DNA from: Flavobacteriaceae bacterium
Lineage (GTDB): Bacteria; Bacteroidota; Bacteroidia; Flavobacteriales; Flavobacteriaceae
Length of the DNA: 44,110 nt
Assembly (NCBI GenBank): GCA_013043685.1
Contig: JABDNT010000036.1
Span: forward strand, 1 to 44,110
Direction of reading: 5' to 3'
A program made the position numbers and the translations under genes. Shown one piece after another: positions 9,642 through 18,057 of this stretch (positions within the stretch are counted from its first letter, which is position 1; every line of letters starts with the position of its first letter). A model generated the notes under the pieces. The model saw nothing but the letters and a program-made list of their open reading frames with translations, had not been told where the DNA came from and did no database searches.

Positions 9642-9671
9642 CAAAAATAACAAAATAGGACGGTTACACAA
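9642..9671 (-). promoter_or_regulatory. Bacteroidota promoter for the parvulin/moxR operon
   Basis: On the minus strand, TTG at 9671-9669 and TATTTTTG at 9649-9642 are separated by 19 nt. This matches the -33 TTG / -7 TAnnTTTG consensus of the Bacteroidota housekeeping sigma factor. Transcription should start about 30 nt before ATG 9607, which supports that start over the longer frame. Confidence 0.75.
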
Positions 9672-9774
9672 GTTTGATTAACAAACCATTTAACAGTCTC
9701 TGTTGAAGAAAACACGGAAGTTATTATACCAAATTTTATGTAACTTGCATTACTACCAATAAATAGTAAGGAAG

Positions 9775-10233
9775 ATGAAATACACTACCGAAGTAATCAT
9801 AGACCTCCCCCGTGAAGAAGTGATAAATAAACTCGATAATCCGGATAATATGAAATACTGGCAGCGCGGATTGTTAAATTACGAACTGCTTGAAGGTAGC
9901 CCGGGTGCAGAAGGTGCCAAAATGAAACTGGAATACAAAATGGGTAAACGTGAAATGGCGATGACCGAGACCATTACAAAGAACTTGTTTCCATCTGAAT
10001 TCCATGCCAATTACGATACCAAAGGAGTACATAATGTTCAGAAGAATTTCTTCCACGACATCGACGGCACGAGAACGAAGTGGGTTTCTGAAAGCGAATT
10101 TCAGTTTGCTAATTTTGGAATGAAGCTTATGGGATGGCTCATGCCCGGTGCCTTTAAAAAGCAATCGCAGAAGTATCTGAACGACTTTAAAAATTTTGCT
10201 GAAAACGGTACCTCCGTTGCTGAACAAAATTAA
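9775..10233 (+). CDS. SRPBCC-fold (START/polyketide cyclase-like) protein
   Basis: A 152-residue protein of the SRPBCC helix-grip superfamily, whose members bind hydrophobic ligands in a deep cavity. The N-terminal strand and helix pattern is typical: EVIIDLPREEVINKLDNPDNMKYWQRGL, followed by the strands of the barrel (KMKLEYKMGKREMAMTETI). The long C-terminal helix (FKKQSQKYLNDFKNFAENG) matches the family's closing helix. There is no signal peptide, so it is cytoplasmic. AAGGAAG precedes the ATG closely. Its stop overlaps the start of the next gene by 1 nt (TAATG), so the two are translationally coupled. The ligand and role are unknown. Confidence 0.8.
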   Translation: MKYTTEVIIDLPREEVINKLDNPDNMKYWQRGLLNYELLEGSPGAEGAKMKLEYKMGKREMAMTETITKNLFPSEFHANYDTKGVHNVQKNFFHDIDGTRTKWVSESEFQFANFGMKLMGWLMPGAFKKQSQKYLNDFKNFAENGTSVAEQN

Positions 10234-10469
10234 TGGAACTCATAAAACTCATCTGGGATTTCAGGGGACCAAATGCCGCCGCTATAGCGAAACACCATGC
10301 GATACATCTGAACGAATTCATACATTCAGAAAAATTACAGAACAGTATGAGCGGTACAGAATCCATTTCAGAGATGCACCATATTGCATTTATGATCACT
10401 GAAAAGGAATTGATGCAATCTCTGCGCGAGCGGTTAAAGCCAAATCGAGGACAGCTGTATACCAAATAA
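10233..10469 (+). CDS. Conserved-looking small His-rich protein, function unknown
   Basis: A 78-residue ORF whose ATG shares one base with the stop of the SRPBCC gene. I do not recognise a named domain. It begins MELIKLIWDFRGPNAAAIAKHH and carries three histidine clusters (KHHAIHLNEFIHSE and EMHHIAF) in what looks like two helices and a strand. The histidines suggest metal or haem contact, but that is a guess. Soluble, with no signal peptide. The coupling to the SRPBCC protein suggests they are used together. The antisense frame here is also open but lacks a credible start or context. Confidence 0.65.
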   Translation: MELIKLIWDFRGPNAAAIAKHHAIHLNEFIHSEKLQNSMSGTESISEMHHIAFMITEKELMQSLRERLKPNRGQLYTK

Positions 10470-10537
10470 TTTTTTAAGAAACACCCTAACTTTTTTCTCG
10501 TCTTTAGTATTATTGCAATATCAAATTTTACAAGAAC

Positions 10538-11053
10538 ATGAAAACAATACAAATACTACTTCTTTTTATCTCTTTTACAGTTTCAGCTCAAACTGCACAG
10601 ACCAAAGTTGGTACTATCGATATAGATTTCGTACTGTCTCAGATGCCGGAAATAACGAATGTCCAGAATGCTGTTGAGGCCTATGGCAAAACACTGGATG
10701 CCGATCTTTCTACGAAGGTAGAAGGCTACCAGAAACTTGTTGAGGAATACACCAAGAATGATGTAACCTATACCATCAATCAGCGAAAGACCATGCAGGA
10801 TTCCATTATAAATTCTGAAACAGATATCAATAAGTATCGCCAGAATGCTACACAGCTTATTACAATCAAGCGTGATGAAGAACTGGCTCCGCTATACAAA
10901 AAAATCGGGGAGTCTCTGGAAAAAGTAGCTAAGTCTCAAGGCTATACGCAGGTTATGGAGCGAAATTCCAATTTGGTGTATATCGACAACAATTTCGATC
11001 TTACCATCGCTGTATTAAAAGACATGGGAATTGAAGTGAAGGAGAAGGAATAG
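10538..11053 (+). CDS. Skp/OmpH family periplasmic chaperone
   Basis: OmpH/Skp-type chaperone that holds unfolded outer-membrane proteins in the periplasm. The 171-residue precursor has a signal peptide (MKTIQILLLFISFTVSAQ). The mature N-terminus, TKVGTIDIDFVLSQMPE, is the standard Skp/OmpH start (strand plus helix). A long charged helix region (about 45-130) that would form a coiled-coil tentacle follows, then a C-terminal YIDNNFDLTIAVLKDMGI strand-helix. Length and layout fit the family. It stands alone, not beside bamA or lpxD as in proteobacteria. Bacteroidota usually carry several paralogues, so no skp symbol is given. Confidence 0.88.
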   Translation: MKTIQILLLFISFTVSAQTAQTKVGTIDIDFVLSQMPEITNVQNAVEAYGKTLDADLSTKVEGYQKLVEEYTKNDVTYTINQRKTMQDSIINSETDINKYRQNATQLITIKRDEELAPLYKKIGESLEKVAKSQGYTQVMERNSNLVYIDNNFDLTIAVLKDMGIEVKEKE

Positions 11054-11097
11054 ATTCAGGAATCTCATTTTATCCTGCTTTATCCTTTTAGACTGCC

Positions 11098-12570
11098 CTA
11101 TCGTGAATAATTCGGTGCTTCTTTGGTGATCGTTACATCGTGTGGATGACTTTCATTAATTCCCGAGGCGGTAATTTTAATGAATCGACCGTCCTCTTTC
11201 AGAGATTCGATATCCTTGGCGCCGCAATAGCCCATTCCGGCTCTGAGTCCTCCAATGAATTGTGTCATGCTTTCTACTAGCTCACCTTTATAAGGAACAC
11301 GCCCTACGATACCTTCAGGAACCAACTTCTTTATGTCGTCTTCCACGTCCTGGAAATAACGGTCTTTAGAACCTTGTTTCATAGCTTCAACGCTACCCAT
11401 TCCTCGATACGATTTGAACTTACGACCTTCATATATAATGGTCTCTCCCGGAGACTCCTTGGTTCCCGCCAGCAATGATCCCAGCATAACACAATCCGCT
11501 CCCGCAGCTATAGCTTTGGGTATATCTCCCGTATACCGTATTCCGCCATCCGCTATTACTGGTACGCCTGTGCCTTTGATCGCTTCGGCCACTTCCAGTA
11601 CGGCTGAGAATTGCGGGAATCCAACTCCAGCCACCACCCGTGTCGTACAGATGGATCCGGGACCAATTCCCACTTTAACTGCATCGGCACCAGCATCGAC
11701 AAGATATTTAGCAGCATCGGCCGTTGCTATATTTCCCACGACAACCTCCAACTCAGGAAAGTTCTTCTTAACTTCCTTTAATACAGTAACCACACCTTGA
11801 GTATGTCCATGAGCGGTATCGATAATAACCGCATCCACCTGTGCTTTTACAAGCGCTTCTGCTCGTTCAACCGCATCTGCAGTAACTCCAAGTGCAGCCG
11901 CAACTCTCAATCTTCCGTAGTTATCTTTGTTGGCAATTGGTTTTTGAGTGAGCTTGGTGATATCCCGGAAGGTGATCAACCCCAGTAATTTACCATCGTC
12001 ATTTACCACCGGTAGTTTTTCAATTTTATTCTCCTGAAGTATGATCTCGGCATCCTTTAAGGAAGTCCCTGCTCCAACAGTCACGAGATTTTCGGAAGTC
12101 ATGACCTCACTTAATGCCCTGCCGTAATTTCGTTCAAAACGCAGATCGCGGTTCGTTACTATACCAATTAAGATTCCTTCATCATCAACTATAGGAATTC
12201 CACCAATACTATACTCACGCATGGTGTTTTGGGCATCTCCCACAGTAGCAGATTTCTCTAAGGTCACAGGATCCTGGATCATACCGCTTTCGGCCCGTTT
12301 TACCTTTCGGACTTCCTGTGCCTGTCGCTCAATGGACATATTTTTATGCAGCACCCCGATTCCGCCTTCCCTGGCCATGGCAATAGCCATAGCACTTTCG
12401 GTAACGGTGTCCATGGCCGCAGAAACTACAGGGACATTCAATGAAATGTTACGTGAAAATTTAGATTGTATGGAAACCTCTCTGGGTAAAACTTCGGAAT
12501 AGGCAGGAACAAGCAGTACGTCATCGTAGGTAAGTCCCTCGCCAAGAATTTTGTTGTTGTGTGCAGTCAT
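11098..12570 (-). CDS. guaB: Inosine-5'-monophosphate dehydrogenase
   Basis: Oxidises IMP to XMP with NAD+, the committed step of GMP synthesis, in the cytoplasm. At 490 residues it has the usual bacterial length. The catalytic loop GPGSICTTR puts the active Cys at about 308. The N-terminal [11 protein letters not shown] block is typical. Two CBS domains are inserted in the barrel: about 97-150 (MIQDPVTL ... IGIVTNRD) and 155-205 (MTSENLVTV ... LGLITFRD). The flap region contains [10 protein letters not shown], near 390. The gene stands alone. A TATATTTG box at 12626-12633 (minus) gives a plausible promoter about 55 nt upstream of the ATG. Confidence 0.97.
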   Translation of the reverse strand: MTAHNNKILGEGLTYDDVLLVPAYSEVLPREVSIQSKFSRNISLNVPVVSAAMDTVTESAMAIAMAREGGIGVLHKNMSIERQAQEVRKVKRAESGMIQDPVTLEKSATVGDAQNTMREYSIGGIPIVDDEGILIGIVTNRDLRFERNYGRALSEVMTSENLVTVGAGTSLKDAEIILQENKIEKLPVVNDDGKLLGLITFRDITKLTQKPIANKDNYGRLRVAAALGVTADAVERAEALVKAQVDAVIIDTAHGHTQGVVTVLKEVKKNFPELEVVVGNIATADAAKYLVDAGADAVKVGIGPGSICTTRVVAGVGFPQFSAVLEVAEAIKGTGVPVIADGGIRYTGDIPKAIAAGADCVMLGSLLAGTKESPGETIIYEGRKFKSYRGMGSVEAMKQGSKDRYFQDVEDDIKKLVPEGIVGRVPYKGELVESMTQFIGGLRAGMGYCGAKDIESLKEDGRFIKITASGINESHPHDVTITKEAPNYSR

Positions 12571-12625
12571 CGCAATTAAATTTTATTCCGAAGATACCGG
12601 AAGGTGGTTAACATTTAATTGCGTG

Positions 12626-12633
12626 CAAATATA
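12626..12633 (-). promoter_or_regulatory. Candidate -7 box of the guaB promoter
   Basis: TATATTTG on the minus strand, a perfect match to TAnnTTTG, 56 nt upstream of the guaB ATG. A TTG occurs upstream but only 12 nt away, too close for the usual 19-20 nt spacer. The assignment therefore rests on the -7 element alone. Confidence 0.5.
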
Positions 12634-12805
12634 CGGAAATTAAGCCAATGTAATGTTGTCTTATAATAAAGCCTTCCGATATGTAAAGTTTCAATCGGCA
12701 TTTAAAGCTAAAACTCAGGTTCCAGTGCTATTCCAGGGAAGTGGTCAATGCAATACTCTGGGAGCCATTCGCTTATAAACTTTAACATGTAAATTGTTTA
12801 TATTA

Positions 12806-12886
12806 AGTCTAAATAAACTTGTGAGAATATTTTTACTGAAGTAAATTTGCGACTTGTTTTTAGCACTATTCATAATTAGTCTAAAT
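12806..12886 (+). repeat. Two copies of an AGTCTAAAT motif flanking the receptor promoter
   Basis: AGTCTAAAT occurs at 12806-12814, immediately before the -33 TTG, and again at 12878-12886, just before the start codon. Wider contexts are TTAAGTCTAAATAA and AATTAGTCTAAATTAA. The second contains the perfect odd-length palindrome TTAG-T-CTAA. The placement suits an operator for a repressor, plausibly an iron- or metal-dependent one given the gene product. The identity of the regulator is inference. Confidence 0.45.
12819..12849 (+). promoter_or_regulatory. Bacteroidota promoter of the TonB-dependent receptor
   Basis: TTG at 12819-12821 and TAAATTTG at 12842-12849 are separated by 20 nt, a full match to the -33/-7 consensus. 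The leader would be about 40 nt. Confidence 0.75.
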
Positions 12887-12893
12887 TAATATA

Positions 12894-15128
12894 ATGAAAT
12901 TTCGCTCCTCGCTAATAGGTTTATTTATAACATGTCTCGCAACCGCTCAAGTCCAGGTTCAAGACAGTACCGACACCACTCAAAAGATCCCTGAATTATT
13001 GGATGAAGTGCTTCTCTCTTCCAACATACTTGGAAGTAAATTCGAAGTTAAAAACCGAACGGGATCGGCCTATTTTGTTTCCCCTCAGGAATTACAGCAA
13101 TTTGGCTATACAGACGCTAATAAAATATTAAGGGCTGTACCCGGAGTGTCAATTTACGAAGAGGATGGCTTCGGACTGCGTCCAAATATCAGTTTAAGAG
13201 GAAGCTCTCCCGAGAGAAGTGCGAAGATCACATTAATGGAAGATAATGTCCTTATAGCCCCGGCGCCTTACAGCGCCCCGGCAGCGTATTATTTCCCTAC
13301 CGTAGGGCGAATAGAATCAATTGAAGTCCTGAAAGGAAGCAGCCAGGTGCAATACGGCCCCTATACAACAGGGGGCGCCATTAACTTCATCTCGAAAAAA
13401 ATTCCGAAGAAATTTTCGGGCAATGTTCGCCTGAACATGGGAAATTACAGTTCCCGTAACGTAGAAGCTACCTTAGGCGATTCCGGTGAAAATTTCGGAT
13501 TTGTAACACAATTTTTCAACTATAGTTCCGATGGATTTAAAACTCTTGGCGATGGCAGCAACACCGGTTTCGATAAGACGGACATATTAGGTAAGCTACG
13601 CTGGAATACGAACAAGACGGCTAAGGTGTTTCAATCTTTCACCCTAAAACTGCAATACTCTGAAGAAGATTCAAATGAAACATATCTCGGTCTAACAGAC
13701 GCAGATTTCGAAATAGATCCGTTCCGCCGCTATGCTGCATCTCAAGCCGATAACATGGTAAACGAGCACACCCAATACCAGTTAAATTACCTTATCAAGC
13801 CAAATTCGAATATTAGCATAAATACAACTGCTAACTTCAACAAATTCAAAAGAAACTGGTATAAGCTAGACGACATTGTCCTCGATGAAAAAGTTAAGAT
13901 CAGTGAAGTGCTGGCAGATCCGGTTTCCTTTAAAAATGAATATCGTGCACTTCTGGGTAACGTTGATACACCGGATGACGCTTTTGGCGTAAAAGCAAAT
14001 AACCGCTCGTATGAGTCTAAAGGAATTCAATCCAGGATAAATTTCAAGGTTGGCAGTACATGGATGCAAGATGTTGAAATAGGCCTTCGGTATCACGAAG
14101 ATTATGAAGACCGTTTCCAGTGGAAAGACCTGTATGCCTTACAGAATAGAACAATGGTGCGCACCACAGTGGCTATTCCGGGCACGGACTCTAACCGGAT
14201 TAGCAGCGCTAAAGCATTAGCGGGACATGCACTTTTTAAATTACGAATCGACGGACTCACCTTGACTCCCGGACTTCGATACGAAAACATAAAATTGTTG
14301 CGGGAAGATTTTGGAAAGGAAGACCCTTTCCGAACTGGTGGCGAACTATCCACTCGTGAAAATGAGGTAGATGTATTTATCCCGGGCGTGGGGGCACACT
14401 ATCGGTTCAATAACGACATCTCTCTCTTCGGCGGGGTCCATAAAGGATTTGCACCGCCGGGAAGCACTGAAGGCGCAGATCCCGAAGAAAGTCTGAACTT
14501 AGAACTTGGTACTCGTTTCTATTTTATGGGCTTCAAAGGTGAGATCGTTGGCTTTTATAACGATTACTCAAATTTGCTGGGGAGTGACCTGGCTGCAACG
14601 GGAGGCACAGGATCATTGGAGCAATTTAATGCCGGTGAAGCTTCGGTAGCAGGGCTTGAGTTACTTTTGAATTATGATCTATTAAACGGTGAAAACACTA
14701 ATGCAAAACTTCGGCTACCATTAACGCTATCCTATACCTTTACCGACGCACAGTTCTCTTCAGATTTCGATAGTGATGATAGCGTCTTCGGAACGGTTCA
14801 GGAAGGAGATGAGATTCCTTATATCGCAAGAAATCAGTTTAATGTGACCGCTGCATTGGAAAACTCGGTGTTTAACGTAAGCATGAGTGGCAGATTTACA
14901 GATGAGTTCCGCACGGAAGCAGGTTCGGGCGACATACCCGATCAATTCAGGATCTCCGGCAATTTTGTAATGGATCTGGCAGCAAGATACTTCTATAATG
15001 AGCGCGTAACGCTTTTCGCAAATATGATGAATGTACTGGATACAAAATATGAGGTCGCACGTTTACCGGCAGGTTTGCGGCCCGGAGCCCCGTTTATGGT
15101 AAATGCAGGTATTGGTTATACGTTCTAA
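12894..15128 (+). CDS. TonB-dependent outer-membrane receptor, FecA-like
   Basis: Outer-membrane active transporter of the TonB-dependent family, most like ferric-citrate/siderophore receptors. The 744-residue precursor has a signal peptide ending near LATAQ. IPELLDEVLLSS at about 32-43 is a plausible TonB box. The plug runs to about residue 165: SPQELQQFGYTDANKILRAV, the RGSSPERSAKITLMEDN block and IESIEVLKGSSQVQYGPYTTGG. The rest is the beta-barrel, ending in the terminal Phe of GIGYTF. It lacks both the CarbopepD-like N-terminal domain of SusC-type receptors and the FecA signalling domain. No SusD partner is present, so a small chelate, not a glycan, is the likely cargo. It is divergent from guaB and converges on a haem-binding protein 7 nt downstream. 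Metal regulation is suggested by the flanking repeats. Confidence 0.92.
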   Translation: MKFRSSLIGLFITCLATAQVQVQDSTDTTQKIPELLDEVLLSSNILGSKFEVKNRTGSAYFVSPQELQQFGYTDANKILRAVPGVSIYEEDGFGLRPNISLRGSSPERSAKITLMEDNVLIAPAPYSAPAAYYFPTVGRIESIEVLKGSSQVQYGPYTTGGAINFISKKIPKKFSGNVRLNMGNYSSRNVEATLGDSGENFGFVTQFFNYSSDGFKTLGDGSNTGFDKTDILGKLRWNTNKTAKVFQSFTLKLQYSEEDSNETYLGLTDADFEIDPFRRYAASQADNMVNEHTQYQLNYLIKPNSNISINTTANFNKFKRNWYKLDDIVLDEKVKISEVLADPVSFKNEYRALLGNVDTPDDAFGVKANNRSYESKGIQSRINFKVGSTWMQDVEIGLRYHEDYEDRFQWKDLYALQNRTMVRTTVAIPGTDSNRISSAKALAGHALFKLRIDGLTLTPGLRYENIKLLREDFGKEDPFRTGGELSTRENEVDVFIPGVGAHYRFNNDISLFGGVHKGFAPPGSTEGADPEESLNLELGTRFYFMGFKGEIVGFYNDYSNLLGSDLAATGGTGSLEQFNAGEASVAGLELLLNYDLLNGENTNAKLRLPLTLSYTFTDAQFSSDFDSDDSVFGTVQEGDEIPYIARNQFNVTAALENSVFNVSMSGRFTDEFRTEAGSGDIPDQFRISGNFVMDLAARYFYNERVTLFANMMNVLDTKYEVARLPAGLRPGAPFMVNAGIGYTF

Positions 15129-15135
15129 AAAGAAG

Positions 15136-15615
15136 TTACTTAGCAGAGACCTCTAATTGATTTTTATACTGAAGCCTGGCTACGGTTGCCCATTGAATAA
15201 GCAATGTTTGGTCCTCTTCACTAAGGTTACCGTGAATCCATGTATAACTGTCCAGCGGCATATGTCCTTCTTCCACCTCCTCGATAAGTTCTTCCAGTTT
15301 ATGATCTTTTTTCTTAACGGAATAACTATCCCATTCTGAAACATTGAACTCACCTTTACCATGCCTAACATGATCATCGAGCCACATCGATACCGGTGCT
15401 ACTTGAGCGTACCATGGATAATTGGTCTGATTACTATGGCAGTCGTAACAATTCGCCTTCAGGATACCCACCACCTCGTTAGAAGGTTTTGTATCTGTTT
15501 CGAAGGACTTAAAGGCTTCATAACCAGCCTCGTTCTTTTCAGGACGAATAAACTGTATTACAACCAGGGCAATAATGCCCGCATAACCGAGGAGTTTTAA
15601 TATTCTTTTTACCAT
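15136..15615 (-). CDS. Membrane-anchored haem-binding (Haem_bd-type) protein
   Basis: A 159-residue protein with an N-terminal membrane anchor (about 7-23) and one c-type haem attachment motif, CYDCH (Cys56, Cys59, His60). The block ILKANCYDCHSNQTNYPWYAQVAPVS is typical of the short Bacteroidota haem-binding domain proteins. The following WLDDHVRHGK and GHMPLDSYTWIH segments fit as well, with a Met that could act as distal ligand. It should face the periplasm. Its stop lies 7 nt from the stop of the convergent TonB receptor and it sits just upstream of the 5'-nucleotidase-type gene cluster end. Electron transfer or haem sensing is possible; the partner is unknown. Confidence 0.85.
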   Translation of the reverse strand: MVKRILKLLGYAGIIALVVIQFIRPEKNEAGYEAFKSFETDTKPSNEVVGILKANCYDCHSNQTNYPWYAQVAPVSMWLDDHVRHGKGEFNVSEWDSYSVKKKDHKLEELIEEVEEGHMPLDSYTWIHGNLSEEDQTLLIQWATVARLQYKNQLEVSAK

Positions 15616-15617
15616 TC

Positions 15618-17156
15618 CTATTTTATTGATTTCAAATATAAAATTACAGCTTTTCTTATGTCATTAGCAATTTCATTTTCCTTTGGAGTATAAATCTTCA
15701 ATAATCCGGGATGGTCCTCTGTAAGGAACGGGATGTCATAGCCCTTCAGAAGAAAATCGGAAATGGCTACGGTATAATATCGTTTCCCTTCTTCCAATGG
15801 TTCTCCCTTAATTAACCAACCTCCTGTAGGACTTTCCGAAATACCGTGACGTTGAAGATAAGCGCCTGTGCCTCCTTTGGATTTTCCAAAATCCAGGACT
15901 TCTCGTAATAGTTCGCCGGTCATATCTACTTTCAATGTGATACCTCCAAATGGCAATACCCTGAAAACATCAATACTTGTAACCTCTCCGGCCAGCATGT
16001 CATCCAGACGGATGGACCCACCGTTAACAATAGCGGCATCCACTTCATCTTTATACGAAAAGGCCATCGCCGCGGTAATAATATCGCCCATATTCGTCTG
16101 TATTCCCCGGTTTGCGCTATCGGTGCCATCAAGTGGTGGATCTGCAAAATAGATTATCTCATAAGGATCGGGGATCACCTCCCTTATCTCATTCTCGAGT
16201 ACCACATTCCATTTACTCACTATTTGTTCAACTTCAGGGTCGGAAGGAGTCCTTTCATCGATTGGAAACAAGACGGACTCAACATTGGTTTCACCACTCA
16301 ACTTATTGTGTGTAACAGTATGAATGTACACGGTCTTTGCGTTAGCATCTGCTTTGGCTACCACAGTACTTCCTATTTCATAACGCATATTATTATGCTC
16401 ATGCCCTCCCATGATCAGGTCAATATCCTGAAACTTCTTTGCAAATTCTTTATCGTCTTCTAACGCTACGTGAGTGAGTCCGATAATCACTTCCGAAACA
16501 GGTTTTAATTGGTTATATGCACTTTCTGCTTCAGAATAAATATCTCCGTAAAATACATAGTCCTTCCGATTGGAATCCAGGGTGACGCTGAAGATCCCAA
16601 TACTCACGGTGGTACCATCCGCATCAGAGACAGACAGCTTATACACATCGGGAATCGCTATCTTCCCAATCCCCCTGGTCATCGAAAACGGAACATTGCC
16701 TGTTTCTTTCTTTTGAAGCACATTCGAGGACACCCATTGAAAATTGGATTCGTCCAATCTTTTTTGAAGATCTTCTTCGTCCAGGTCGAATTCATGATTT
16801 CCGAAAGTGACCAGGCTGAAATCCATTGCGTTCATCACCTCTATCATCTGCCGGCCACGAATACGTTCGCCTTCTACCTTAATTGTCCCCAGCAAGGACG
16901 GATTAAGGAAATCGCCAGCCATAACCAGGTAGGTGTTTGGGTGAGCGCGTCGAATCGAATCGGTAACATAGGCTACCCTCGCCATACCTCCGTATTTTCC
17001 ACCGCTTAAAGGAGCGATCTCGTATACGTCGTTGAGTTGAACAAACTTCAAGGTGATCAAGGAATCATCCTTTAATACGCTTAGTGTTTCCTTCTGCGAT
17101 TTACAGGAGATTAAAGCTGAAAGTATCAGAAATGAGAAGATGGATCGTAATAACAT
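15618..17156 (-). CDS. 5'-nucleotidase/metallophosphoesterase lipoprotein (UshA-like)
   Basis: Extracytoplasmic nucleotidase of the UshA/NT5E family, which strips phosphate from nucleotides for nucleoside and phosphate recovery. ATG 17156 is chosen because it gives a lipoprotein signal, MLLRSIFSFLILSALISC, with the lipidated Cys at 18; the protein is 512 residues. The metallophosphoesterase signatures are present in order: VQLNDVYEI, MAGDFLNPS, GNHEFD, GLTHVA and GGHEHNN. The first motif reads NDVYE where the family usually has D-x-H; the Val/Tyr replacement removes one expected His ligand. The C-terminal nucleotidase domain follows (NGGSIR, LPFGGITLKVDMTG). It starts 1 nt after the HMG-CoA lyase stop and is thus likely coupled to it. 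Confidence 0.88.
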   Translation of the reverse strand: MLLRSIFSFLILSALISCKSQKETLSVLKDDSLITLKFVQLNDVYEIAPLSGGKYGGMARVAYVTDSIRRAHPNTYLVMAGDFLNPSLLGTIKVEGERIRGRQMIEVMNAMDFSLVTFGNHEFDLDEEDLQKRLDESNFQWVSSNVLQKKETGNVPFSMTRGIGKIAIPDVYKLSVSDADGTTVSIGIFSVTLDSNRKDYVFYGDIYSEAESAYNQLKPVSEVIIGLTHVALEDDKEFAKKFQDIDLIMGGHEHNNMRYEIGSTVVAKADANAKTVYIHTVTHNKLSGETNVESVLFPIDERTPSDPEVEQIVSKWNVVLENEIREVIPDPYEIIYFADPPLDGTDSANRGIQTNMGDIITAAMAFSYKDEVDAAIVNGGSIRLDDMLAGEVTSIDVFRVLPFGGITLKVDMTGELLREVLDFGKSKGGTGAYLQRHGISESPTGGWLIKGEPLEEGKRYYTVAISDFLLKGYDIPFLTEDHPGLLKIYTPKENEIANDIRKAVILYLKSIK

Positions 17157-17157
17157 A

Positions 17158-18021
17158 TTAATGATATTTAGTAAATATTTTTGTGGCTTCGTTATGTGCA
17201 CTTTCGAAAGACATGGTATTCACATTGGTATCCACTTTATTAGCAGTGAAATAACTCAGCATTTTTTCAGTTGGCATATTTCCGGTTAGTTCATCCTTCG
17301 CCATAGGGCAACCTCCAAATCCCTGGATGGCCCCGTCGAATCTTTTACATCCAGCCTGATGAGCAGCATGGATTTTCTCATACCACTTGGCCGGTGTAGT
17401 GTGCAAATGAGCTCCAAATTCGATCTCGGGATATTTCGGAATGAGATTCGAGTATAAATAATCGATCACTTCCGGAGTAGAAGTACCTACGGTATCGCTT
17501 AGGGATAAAATCTTTACACCCATTTCAGCCATACGCTCTGCCCAATCGCCAACGATATCAACATTCCACGGATCGCCATACGGATTACCAAAGCCCATGG
17601 AAAGATAGGTTACAACTTCTTTTCCATGATCCCCTGCCAATTGCAGTATCTCTTTTAGCACTTCTATGGATTGCGCAATGGTTTTATGTGTATTCCGCAT
17701 CTGGAAATTCTCTGAGATGGAAAAGGGATACCCCAGATAGTTGATGGTGTTAAACTTTACTGCGTCCTGAGCCCCCCGGACATTTGCCACAATGGCAAGC
17801 AACTTGCTTTCGGTATTGGATAAATCAAGGCCGGCCAGTACTTCGGCGGTGTCCTTCATTTGTGGAATGGCCTTTGGAGAAACAAAACTTCCGAAGTCAA
17901 TAGTATCAAAGCCACACCGCAGCAAACTTTGCAGGTAACTGATCTTCTCCTTAGTAGGAATCCAATCCTTGATACCTTGCATGGCATCTCTGGGACATTC
18001 TATTAGTTTTACCCGTTGCAC
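17158..18021 (-). CDS. mvaB: Hydroxymethylglutaryl-CoA lyase (GTG start)
   Basis: Cleaves HMG-CoA to acetyl-CoA and acetoacetate, the last step of leucine breakdown. The 287-residue protein shows the catalytic Arg-Asp in IECPRDAMQG, the metal-binding His pair in FGAHLHTTP, and the active-site Cys signature FGGCPMAKDELTGNMPTE. The initiator is GTG at 18021: the frame upstream is open back to a stop at 18058-18060 but offers no ATG, and the family motif begins only a few residues in. It is preceded by a LysE-type exporter (36 nt gap) and followed by the 5'-nucleotidase (1 nt gap). Together with the leucine dehydrogenase at 24-25 kb it points to active branched-chain amino acid catabolism. Confidence 0.93.
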   Translation of the reverse strand: MQRVKLIECPRDAMQGIKDWIPTKEKISYLQSLLRCGFDTIDFGSFVSPKAIPQMKDTAEVLAGLDLSNTESKLLAIVANVRGAQDAVKFNTINYLGYPFSISENFQMRNTHKTIAQSIEVLKEILQLAGDHGKEVVTYLSMGFGNPYGDPWNVDIVGDWAERMAEMGVKILSLSDTVGTSTPEVIDYLYSNLIPKYPEIEFGAHLHTTPAKWYEKIHAAHQAGCKRFDGAIQGFGGCPMAKDELTGNMPTEKMLSYFTANKVDTNVNTMSFESAHNEATKIFTKYH

Positions 18022-18057
18022 AACGTAAAGATAATTGTTTTTGGCAGGTGGCTCATG

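Larger units (their letters stand above)
12571..12893. other. Divergent intergenic region guaB / TonB receptor
   Basis: The only gap above 300 bases in the window. It holds the guaB promoter box (12626-12633), a GC-richer island at about 12711-12775 with a 26-codon minus-strand ORF (12708-12788) that I cannot assign, and the receptor promoter (12819-12849) flanked by two copies of AGTCTAAAT. The rest is AT-rich and featureless to the eye. Confidence 0.7.

Noticed and set aside
10187-10552. 121-codon minus-strand open frame
   Set aside because: Spans the end of the SRPBCC gene, the small His-rich gene and the skp leader in antisense; the plus-strand genes have better starts and coupling.
12894-15128. 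SusC-type glycan receptor
   Set aside because: No CarbopepD-like N-terminal domain and no SusD partner; plug motifs fit FecA-like receptors better.
16509-17009. 166-codon plus-strand open frame
   Set aside because: It is antisense within the 5'-nucleotidase gene, has no domain-like pattern or ribosome site, and the minus-strand protein is clearly real.
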